A stretch of DNA of 64,000 nucleotides. It comes from Bettongia penicillata ogilbyi. Taxonomy: Eukaryota > Chordata > Mammalia > Diprotodontia > Potoroidae. The stretch is taken from positions 2,389,167 through 2,453,166 of the forward strand of contig JAJHZJ010000251.1 of assembly GCA_023548195.1 (NCBI GenBank), given 5' to 3'. Both the position numbers and the translations under genes were made by a program. The stretch's first letter is position 1. The number at the start of each line of letters is the position of its first letter. A model generated the notes under the pieces. That model was given only the letters and a program-made list of their open reading frames with translations, was not told the DNA's origin and did not search any database. Positions 55,746 through 64,000 of the stretch are shown here, piece after piece.

Positions 55746-56464
55746 GTCCCCAGGTATAACTAATAATTTAAGGGAAGATTAATTTATTATTATTAATGAA
55801 AATTTCAAAGTGGATATGTAAATGTTTGTAAATCATAATCCTATTTTAAATCATGTTATATATCAGCTTCTGGATTCAAATCATCTTGATTCTTATCAAT
55901 GTAAATAGTTGGAATTTAGAGCCACAAACTGTAACTGGAGGCATTCCACCAAAATCTGAGGGTACTTAAAAAAATGTCATTCTCTTATCTTACTTTTATA
56001 AATGGGAGAAGTAGAGACAGAGAGATTTAAATGACTTGTTTAAGAGTATGCAGAGATTAAAAATAGTTCTTGAATTTACTTCTTCCTGACTATCAATTCC
56101 TGACTAAGTTTATTGGGCTACTTTCCAAGTTTAAAAGTCACTTTAAAAATTTGAGCAAGCTTTGCTCAAATCATCTTCATCTTATATGTTAGTTTTTTTT
56201 CTCCATATACATGATCCTGTCAATTGTGTTCACGTAAGTTCATCTGATCCCAGATCTCAGATGCATGCAATATTGTCATCACTTTTAGACAGTGAAATAG
56301 GACATTTTTTTCAGGATCAACTGTGCCTTAAAACAGTTCCCTATTGCCAAGTTCCCACCATTGCAATCCCCCATCTGGATCATTCAGATCTGCAGAATTT
56401 CTCTTTCCTACTCAGTTTCCATTGGTCTTGTTCCCTCAAGCTAGGAGGGAATAAAACTAATTTT
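55746..56464. other. Mostly unassigned, with a minus-strand MIR
   Basis: 55985-56110 is a minus-strand MIR fragment ('aaatgacttgtttaagagta'). A 103-codon frame at 56162-56473 has no recognisable feature. Confidence 0.45.
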
Positions 56465-56760
56465 ATCAAGTAATTTATGTGGTAACAATATGGCATAATA
56501 CAATATAGTATATAATATGGTGCAACAAAACAATATACAGTATTGTATAATATGGCAGCACATCAAACATAACACAATATGGCATCATGTAAAATCACAC
56601 AAAATTCAATACAGCAGCATAATAAAACAGTACAGTATGGCAAAACATGATCTGACATGGTATGGTAGGACACAACAAACAGCACCACAACGCATCATAT
56701 AACAATATAATATCATCTAGCATAGCAGATTATAATATTATATTACCGATAGTCACAATA
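56465..56760. repeat. Decayed minisatellite, period about 28 bp
   Basis: The anchor 'aatatggca' or a variant recurs at about 56487, 56514, 56549, 56576, 56634 and 56655, spaced about 27-35 bp or twice that. CA- and TA-rich filler lies between the anchors. The individual units are too diverged for a dot-plot at high stringency. Confidence 0.55.
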
Positions 56761-57290
56761 AGGTTTTAATGTATTGATTTTTATCAGATAAGAAAGCTCT
56801 TGGTTTCATGGATAAGATTAGATATCATTAAAATAGCTATCCAATTATTCATATTGAATGTATTTCACTCCACCCTTCCTCATTTTCCAGTTCACTTCTG
56901 AATCTCTTTCATTGTCATGTGATTGTCATGATAAATATATAGATAGACTGGCTTAAAAACTAGCCATATGAAGTCATATTATATTCTCAATAATAGGAAT
57001 TCTTTCTCCATTAAAAAAGAAATAATTCTATGGATAGTTAGATCAAATGCTTATGGATGATCATAGAGCTAAATCTTTATGAAACTCCACTGTTCCAATT
57101 TCCATGTTGCTTTGAGAAATCAGTGCAATTACATACAGAAACTGAAATATTTATCTATATGGAATTCCTCCTCAACTTAGACCTTGTTATGGATCTCCTC
57201 CATGAAAATATTGGATAATTCTGATGAATAGAAGTCTCCCTGTTTTATGCCTTGTTTGATACTGTCACCAGACAAGATTATCTTTATTAT
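56761..57290. other. Unassigned sequence
   Basis: 57190-57280 may be a short LINE fragment ('ggataattctgatgaataga'). Nothing else is recognised. Confidence 0.4.
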
Positions 57291-59625
57291 ATTTTCCTTT
57301 TAAATTTTGTTTTATATCTTTCATTATTTCTCAATTATATGTAAAAGAAATTTTAACCATTTTTTAAAACTTGAATTCCAAATTTCCTCCCTCCCTCCCT
57401 TGCTCCTTCCTAGAGAAGGCGAGCATCTTATGTCAATTATATATGTGAAGTCATGCAAGACATTTTCATATTAGTCATGCTGCAAAAGAAAAAAAAATAG
57501 AATTAAAAAAAGTATGCTTCAGTTGTTTTCTCAATGGAGGTAGAAAGGGGTTATCCTCATGGGTTCTTTGGAATTGTTTTGGGTCATGGTCTTTATTGTG
57601 ATTATCTTCCATAGTTGATAATCATTACAAAATTGCTGTTACTGCGTACAAAGATCACCTGGTTTTACTCACTCCATTTTGAATGAGCTCATATACTTCT
57701 TGCAAAGCTTTTCTGAAACTACCATTTCTTATAACACCATGGTATTGCTTCACAATCATATGCACCATATATATATTATATATGCATATATATAATATGT
57801 ATGTATATATGTATGTGTATAAAATATACAATCATATACAACTCGTTCAGTTATTCTCCAATTGATGCACATCTCAACTTCCAATTCTTTGTACCACAAA
57901 AATAGTTTGCACAAATTTTTTTTCTATAAAAAATATCCTTATCTCTTTTCTTTGATCTCTTTGGAATAAAATCCTAGAAGTGGTATTTCTGGGTCAATGT
58001 GTATGTAAAATTAAATAGCCCTTGGGGTGTAGTTACGAATTGTTCTTCTGAATGGTCTTATTAGTATACAGTTCAACCAGTAGTGCATCAGTGTCCCAAT
58101 ATTTGCACATCCCCTCAAGCTATCATCATTTTCACTTTCTGTCACATTATCTGATAGGCGAGAGGTGCTATTTCAGAGTTATTTTAATTTGAATTTCATT
58201 AATCAGCAGTAATTTACAGCACTTTCATGTTACTATGGCTAACTTTTTTTTTCTTCTGAAAACTTTCTGTTCATATCCTTTAAAAATTAACTGGGGGATG
58301 GCTCTTTTTTTTTTTTTTTTCAAATTTGACTAAGGTCCCTATGTATTTGAGAATTGAGGCTTTTATCTCAGAAACTTCTGGTAAGTTGCCCTTCTCACAT
58401 TCTATTTTCTTTCTGATTTTGGCTGGATTCATTTTGCATATGCAAAGGTGTTCATTTTTAATTTATGTAATAAAAATGATCTATTTTACTTCTCATAATG
58501 CTCTCTATTTCTTCTTTGGTCATAAACTCCTCCCCATCCATAGATCTGACAAGTACATTTATCTATACTTCCTTTTTAACTTATGATATCACTCTTATTG
58601 TCTAAACCATTAATTCATTTTTACTGCATCTCGATTTCTGGTATGACATGTTGGGCCATGTCTAGTTTCTGCAAAACTTGCAAGTATCTTTTGTATAATG
58701 TTGAGTTCTTACCCAAAATGCTTGGATTTAGGGGGTTATCAAACAGTAGATTACTAGGGTTTTTTACTACTTTCTACTGTGTACCTAATCCTATCCAATG
58801 ATCAAGCAATTTTATTTCCTAGCCAGATTGTTTTAATGATTACTGCTTTGTAATATTACTTAAAATGTAGAACTGATGGATCACCTTCGTTTACATTTTT
58901 TAACGATTCCCTTCATGCTCCTTACTGTTCTTCAGATGAATTTTGTTACTGTTTTTGATAGCTCTATAAAATAATTCTTTAGTAGTTATATTGGTATGGC
59001 ATGGAATAAGTAAATTAACTTAGGTATAATTGACATTTTCATTATATTGACTCATAACCAATTAATATCTCTCCCACTGTTTGGATTTCTTTACTTCTGT
59101 GAAAAGTGTTTTATAATTGTGTTCATACAATCCCTGGGTGTGTCTTGGCGGGTAGACCCTCAAGGACTTTATAATGTCAGTCATTATTTTAAATAGAATC
59201 TACATATCTTTTCCTTGCTGCTGGGTTATATTTGTTGTATATACACACTCCCATTTATGTGGGTTTATTTTATATCCTACATCTTTGCTAATGTTGTTGT
59301 TTCTACTAGTTTTTAGTTCATTACCTAGTGTTTTCTAAGATCTTATTTGCAAACAGTGAGTTTTATTTCCACATTGCCTATTTTAATTCCCTCAAATTCT
59401 TTTTTTAATTGCAATAGCTATCATTTCTAGTACAATATTAAAATATAGTGATGGTAATAGAATCCTTTCTTCACTCCTGATTTTACTGGGAAGACATCAA
59501 GTTTAACCCACTACAGATAATACTTGCTCTTGGTATTAGATAGATGTTCATTATTTTAATAAAGGTGCCATTGATTCTTTTGCATTCTGATATTTTTAAT
59601 GGGAATGAGTTTTCTATTTTGAAAT
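57291..59625 (-). mobile_element. L1 ORF2 carboxyl half and 3'UTR
   Basis: About 2.3 kb in one order: 'ctcaattatatgtaaaagaa', the pyrimidine-rich 3'UTR near 57380, 'caattgatgcacatctcaac', 'tctgataggcgagaggtgct', 'agattactagggttttttac' and, near the right end, 'aataaaggtgccattgattc'. It reaches further into ORF2 than the copy at 25405. Stops interrupt all frames. A TA-rich repeat (57765-57830) interrupts it. Confidence 0.8.
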
Positions 59626-59629
59626 GTCT

Positions 59630-59720
59630 TCTTTTTTAAATAGTATTTTATTTTTTCCAAGACAATTTCAAAATTTTCTCCTTCCCCACCTCCCTAAAAA
59701 GGTAAGAATTTAAAATAAGC

Positions 59721-59801
<81 letters not shown>

Positions 59802-60085
59802 ACTCATATAAAACATATTTCTATATTAGTCATGTGAAAGAAGAAACAGACCAAAAGGAAAAAAAAGACATGAAAAGAGAAAGAAAATGAAAATAGTAGG
59901 CTTCAACGTGCCTTCAGACTCCTTCAGTTCTTTCTCTAGATGTGAATAGCATTTTCCATCATGAGTCCTTTGAAATTACTTTCAGTCATCGTATTGCTGA
60001 GAAGCTATTCGTAGCTGATCATTGCACAGCATTGCTGTTACTATGTACATTATTCTCCTGGTTCTAGTCACTTCACATTCTGCCT
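59630..60085 (-). mobile_element. L1 3' end with TA/TG repeat
   Basis: 'agtattttattttttccaag', 'gttctttctctagatgtgaa' and 'ttattctcctggttctagtc' give an L1 3' end on the minus strand. A compound TA then TG repeat fills 59723-59800. Confidence 0.7.
59723..59800. repeat. Compound TA-TG microsatellite
   Basis: About 16 TA units pass directly into about 23 TG units. Confidence 0.95.
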
Positions 60086-60104
60086 CTCCCTTCTCTCTTG
60101 TACT

Positions 60105-61860
60105 ACTGCAATCCTTTTTCTCACAATTTTTTTTAATATCATCCCATCACAGTCAATTTATACTAGCATCATCCATGTATACTCCTAATTGCCCTGATAA
60201 AGATACAGCTCTTAAGAGTTATAAATATCATCTTCTGGTGATGAATGACTTATTTTTTTTCTTTCTCATTTACCTTTTTCTGCCTCTTTTGAGTATTGTA
60301 TTTTAAAATTGAATTTTTCTGTTTACCTCAGATCTTTTATCAGAGATTTTTGAAAGTCCTTTATTTAATTGAGCATACATTTTTCCTTTAAAGATTATGC
60401 TCCATTTTGCAAGGTTGTTGATTCTTGATTGTATTCCAAGCTCATCATATGTATTCCAGATTCACTGATCTCTTAATGCAGAAGCTGCTAAATTCTGTGT
60501 GATCCTGTCTGATTGTTTGATATTTGGATTGTTTCTTTCTGTATGCTTACAGTATTTTCTCCTTGATCTGAGAGTTTTAGAATTGGGCTATAATGTTACT
60601 TGGAGTTTTCATTTCAGGATCTCTTTCAAAAGGCAATTAGTGGATTCCTTTAATTCCTATTTTACCTTCTGGTTGTAGGATTTCAGGACAGTTTTCATTG
60701 ATATTTTTTAAAATATCATGAGTAGCTCTTTTTTTTTATCATATCTTTCAGATGGTCCAATAATTCTTAAATTATTTCTCCTTGATCTATTTTCTAGTTA
60801 AGTTATTTTTACAGTGAGATATTTTACTTTTTCATGTGGTTTTCATTCTTTTGATTTTGTTGATTGATTCTTTTCTATTTTTTATTGAATGATTCTTGAT
60901 GTCTCATAAAGTCATTAGCTTCTACTTACCCAATTCTAATTTTTAAAGAATTATTTCTTCAGTGGGTTTCTGTACCTTCATTTTCATTGGGCCAGTTCTA
61001 CTTTTTTAAGGAGTTGTTTTTTTTTTCCAAGCTGTTGACTTTTTGGTCATGATTCGCTTTCATAAGTTTCATTTTTTTTCCCAGTTTTTCTCCTACAACT
61101 CATTTGATTTTTAAAATCCTTTTGGAGTTTTTTAAGGAGGATGCTTTGATCCTGAGACCAATTCATATTTCTCTTTGAGTTTTTGCATGTAGTTATTTTG
61201 ACATTAGTGTCCTCTTCTGAGTTTATTTTGATCTTCCTAGTTTCTATAGAAGCTTTCTAGGTCAAGGCTTTTCTTTTGTATTTTTTTGCTCATTTTCCAG
61301 CCTCTTCTGTGACTTGTAAAGTTGATCTCTGCTCCTGGGTTACAGGGGATACTGTCCCAAACTTCTTGTGCCAGAGAAGCAAGGATCTCTCCACCAGCTG
61401 TCTGCCACTATGGCCTACTGGGCTGGTATTTTGTAGCTGTGCTAGGGCCTCCTGGCACAGTCTGCTTGGCTGTACCAGACACTCTGTGCCTGCCAAGTCT
61501 GACCACTAACTTGCTGTATTGGGGCTGCAGATTTCACTACTAGACCACTGGACCTCTGCCCTGCTGTGCTGCTAGCTTACTGAGCTGGAAACAAAGGGAC
61601 TTGGCTGCTGATCTTTGCTATGCCTAAGGGCCTTCTGCTGGCTTACCTTGACAGCACCTGCACTGGGCTACGCTCCTTTTTTATCAAAGTCCTACAGGCT
61701 TTCTAAGATATCTTGAGATGGAAAATTTGTCGCCCTTTATTTTTGTGAGTTCTATTGCTCTAGTAATTATCTTGAGGATTGATTGAAAGTTGTTTTGAGG
61801 AAAACTAGGGAGGGCTCAGGAAACTTCCTGTCTTTTATCTATCTTTGTGCTGCTTTCCTC
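60105..61860 (-). mobile_element. Older HAL1/L1 5' part: 5'UTR, ORF1 and some 3'UTR
   Basis: On the minus strand it opens near 61860 with a decayed version of the 'gccatcttggctcc' end, then about 560 bp of GC-richer 5'UTR, ORF1 (61293 to about 60290) and 3'UTR sequence matching 39370-39600. The TG repeat present in the other HAL1 copies is absent here. At 60085-60105 it abuts an L1 3' end. Confidence 0.7.
60290..61293 (-). pseudogene. HAL1/L1 ORF1, heavily decayed
   Basis: The start codon is retained at 61291-61293, within 'ctggaaaatgagc'. The next codons read 'MSKKIQKKSLDLESFY', which parallels the amino end of other copies. Further blocks can be matched only with shifts: the coiled-coil region at 60900-61130 and the RNA-binding and carboxyl regions at 60330-60790 ('agaagctgctaaattctgtg'). 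Many stops and poly-T expansions interrupt it. It is more diverged from the 15026 copy than the 39.7 and 42.4 kb copies, so it is probably older. Confidence 0.65.
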
Positions 61861-61864
61861 AAAT

Positions 61865-62280
61865 ATATCTTCTTCATCTATTGAAATAATCATATGATTT
61901 TGTTAGTTATTATGACAGTCAATTTTATTGATAATTTTTCTAATATTGAACAAATCCAGAATTTCTGATATAAATCTTTCCTGGTCATGGTATATGATCT
62001 TTGTGACATATTGGTGTAATTTCCTTTCTAGAATTTTATTCAAAATTTTTGCATCAATATTCATTAAGGAAATTAATCTATAGTTTTCTCTATTTTTGTT
62101 TCAGTGGCTTAAATATCACCATATCTATGTCATAAAAGGAATTTTTAGGAATCCTTTTGTACTTTTTTTCAGATAGTTTACGTAGTATTGGCATTGTTAT
62201 TTAAATGTTTGATAGAATTCATTTGTTCTGTAGATTTTTATTTGTTTTTTCGACAGTTTATTTGACAACTGACTATATTG
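61865..62280 (-). mobile_element. L1 ORF2 fragment (reverse-transcriptase region)
   Basis: 'ttttgcatcaatattcatta', 'aggaaattaatctatagttt' and 'tagtattggcattgttattt' are the reverse complement of conserved L1 RT sequence. It overlaps in type with 2310-2584. Confidence 0.65.
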
Positions 62281-62439
62281 TTTTTTTTTAAATGAACAGT
62301 TTTTATTACATAATGTTTTAAACTGTTTTGAAATGAACAAAACTAATTCAGTCAAAATTAAAAAATGAAATCGGTACCTGAAGGGAAAAAAAAATCTTTT
62401 CAAGTTTCTCTGTCAAAGGCCCCAATTTCTTTTACCTTC
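62281..62439 (-). other. Possible L1 3'-transduced segment or mRNA retrocopy end
   Basis: On the minus strand this reads about 130 bp of non-L1 sequence, an AATAAA at 62307-62302, 12 bases, and an A-run (T-run 62281-62289). It follows directly the 3' end of an L1 in the same orientation. That order (L1, foreign sequence, poly(A) signal, poly(A)) is what readthrough past a weak L1 signal would leave. A separate retrocopied mRNA end is the alternative. No gene identity was recognised. Confidence 0.4.
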
Positions 62440-63415
62440 TTTTTTTAAAAAATGTTTTATGTCAAAAATGTTTTTATGTCTTTTCTTTCCTAAACTTTAG
62501 GTTCCAAACTATTCCCCTCCCTTCCACACTCTGCACCTGCTCAAAACAGCTAAGCAATATAATCTCAATTATACCTGTGAAATCTTGTGAAACATGTTTC
62601 CATATTAGCCATATTATACAAGAAAAATAAAAAAAAAGTGAAAAAAACTGTATACAGTTTGCACTCAGAGTTCATCACTTTTCTCTCTTGATTTGGGCAG
62701 CACTCTTTTGATCATGAGCCCTTTGGAACTGTCATGCATCATTTTATTGATCAGTGTAATAACTAATCCTTTGCAATTGATCATCATTTCACCATTGCTG
62801 TTATTGTGCAAAATGATCTCCAAGTTCTTCTCATTTCACTTTGCATGTTTTTTCCCCTTAAACTACTGTTGTCATTTTTTATAGCACAGTAGTATTCCAT
62901 CATAATCATATGCTACATCTTGTTTGGCCATTTTTCAATTGATGGGCATCTCTTCAATTTCAAATTCTTTATCATCACAAAAAAAGCTGCCATAAAATTA
63001 TTTTCTACATATGGACCCTTTTCCTTCTCCTTAGATCTCTCTGTGGATGTGGACCTATTGCTGATATTGCTGAGACAAAGGGTATGCACAATTTGTTAGC
63101 TCTTTGATCATAGTTCCAGGTGCTCTCCAGAATGATTGGACCACTATTTCATCAGCAGTGCACAGTGTCTAAATCTTTCCATATCCCCTCCAGCATTTGC
63201 CATTTCTGATAGGTGTGAAGTGATACTTTAGTTAGCATTCCTCTAATCAATAGTGATTTCGAGCATTTTTATATGACTATAATAACTTTGATTGCTTCTT
63301 TTAAAGTTGGCTGTTTATATCCTTTGACAATTTATCAATTGAAGATTGGCAGTTATATTTATAAAATTGATTCAGTTATCAGAGAAACCCACCACACTTT
63401 TTTTTCATATTGCTT
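62440..63415 (-). mobile_element. L1 3' end
   Basis: 'tattcccctcccttccacac', 'tagcacagtagtattccatc', 'ttcaattgatgggcatctct' and 'tgataggtgtgaagtgatac' give the usual order of an L1 3' end on the minus strand. It is truncated in the ORF2 carboxyl region near 63415. Confidence 0.75.
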
Positions 63416-63516
63416 CATTGTCTATGGTATCTTTGTAAAAAATTATTCATATTTTGTTTTTCCCCAGTTATACATGTAAAAACAATTTTTAACATTTATT
63501 CTTAAAACTCTGGGTT
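63416..63516 (-). mobile_element. Short L1 3' terminus
   Basis: 'ttttccccagttatacatgt' followed by 'aaaaacaatttttaacattt' is another L1 terminus, only about 100 bp long. It abuts a plus-strand L1 5' end. Confidence 0.6.
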
Positions 63517-64000
63517 CCAGAAAGGATTCTGGAAGATGGTGGAGTAGGTCATAAAATTCCAAGCTCTCAGGGTTTGTCCCCACAAGAGAGATGAAATAGT
63601 ATCTCACTGAATATTGAGCATTAAAAATAAATGGGTTGGGGTAGAACAAGCATTCTGCTGGGACAATTGGAGAAGATCTGAAGATAAGTCCCATGATGAG
63701 GTTTGATCCCTGTGAAGAGTAAACACCTCTAGGCTAGGTCCTAGATCCATTGAAACAATAAGCCACAAGCCCTGGGGCTAACTGGTTTGGAAGGCTGCCT
63801 CAGATCCAGCTGAGCTGCAGAGATGCATCAGGGGTAAGAAAGAAAAAGGACATACCTGGTGAGGGCAGAAGTAGTAGGGTAGGAACTTTACCGGATGTGG
63901 GCACTTACAGGAGGCTGGAGTGTCTGATTCCAGTTCTAGAATAGAGAAAAAAACTGAAAGAGGATTCAAGGCCAGGAGCACCATCCCCCATATCTCAGTA
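63517..64000 (+). mobile_element. L1 5'UTR, cut by window end
   Basis: Opens with 'aggattctggaagatggtgg', then 'aaattccaagctctcagggt', 'ggtttgatccctgtgaagag' and 'ttccagttctagaatagaga'. The YY1-like 'aagatggt' lies near the start. This 5'UTR differs from those at 5774 and 41410, so it is a third L1 lineage. ORF1 would lie beyond the window. Confidence 0.6.

Noticed and set aside
61276..61543. Cysteine-rich overlapping frames resembling small secreted proteins
   Set aside because: They lie in the GC-richer 5'UTR of an older HAL1/L1 on the opposite strand and overlap each other in two frames.

Overview
The window looks like non-genic chromosomal DNA from a marsupial (metatherian) mammal. The evidence is the repeat repertoire: compact ORF1-only L1 derivatives (half-L1/HAL1 type), L1 3' ends of the kind common in marsupial genomes, tRNA-headed CORE-SINEs of the MAR1/WSINE type, long L2 and L3/CR1 3' ends, MIR/THER1 fragments, and an RTE-like LINE whose 3' tail recurs on a SINE. 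The species cannot be named from this. I see no host exon, tRNA, rRNA or CRISPR array. Every protein-like reading frame I can recognise belongs to a broken retrotransposon. Family names come from remembered consensus features, not from a database search.

Layout. 1-3700: an internally deleted L1, an inverted L1 RT piece, an RTE-like tail and another L1 3' end. 3.7-7.5 kb: L2 pieces, SINEs, and an L1 5'UTR/ORF1 start interrupted by an opposite-strand L1 3' end. 7.5-14.4 kb: mostly AT-rich unassigned DNA with MIRs, an L2 nested in a MIR, an RTE-like tail nested in an L2, and an L3. 14.63-17.19 kb: a HAL1 insertion with a perfect 16-bp target-site duplication. 17.2-25.4 kb: largely single-copy sequence, a 187-bp local duplication 1,088 bp apart, and an L2 split by an RTE-like element. 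25.4-38.5 kb: an L1 3' half, a SINE with a clear target duplication, several L2/L3 fragments, MIRs and an L1 3'-end/5'-end junction.

38.58-44.03 kb holds two HAL1 copies head to tail on the minus strand. 45.9-49.3 kb holds an RTE-like LINE with recognisable reverse-transcriptase sequence. 50.04-51.11 kb holds an unassigned segment with an internal four-unit tandem repeat. 51.9-54.2 kb holds two consecutive L3/CR1 copies, the first carrying a roughly 350-bp TTTC microsatellite. 56.5-56.8 kb is a decayed tandem array. 57.3-64.0 kb is a dense stack of minus-strand L1/HAL1 pieces, with a possible L1 3' transduction and, at the end, a plus-strand L1 5'UTR.

No operon or pathway is present. Nesting order gives a partial chronology: MIR is older than one L2, L2 is older than the RTE-like LINE and its SINE, L3 is older than MAR1, and HAL1/L1 insertions run through much of the series. 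I found no convincing new biological system. The most informative items are the 187-bp duplication, the HAL1 insertions, the possible 3' transduction and the two tandem-repeat tracts.
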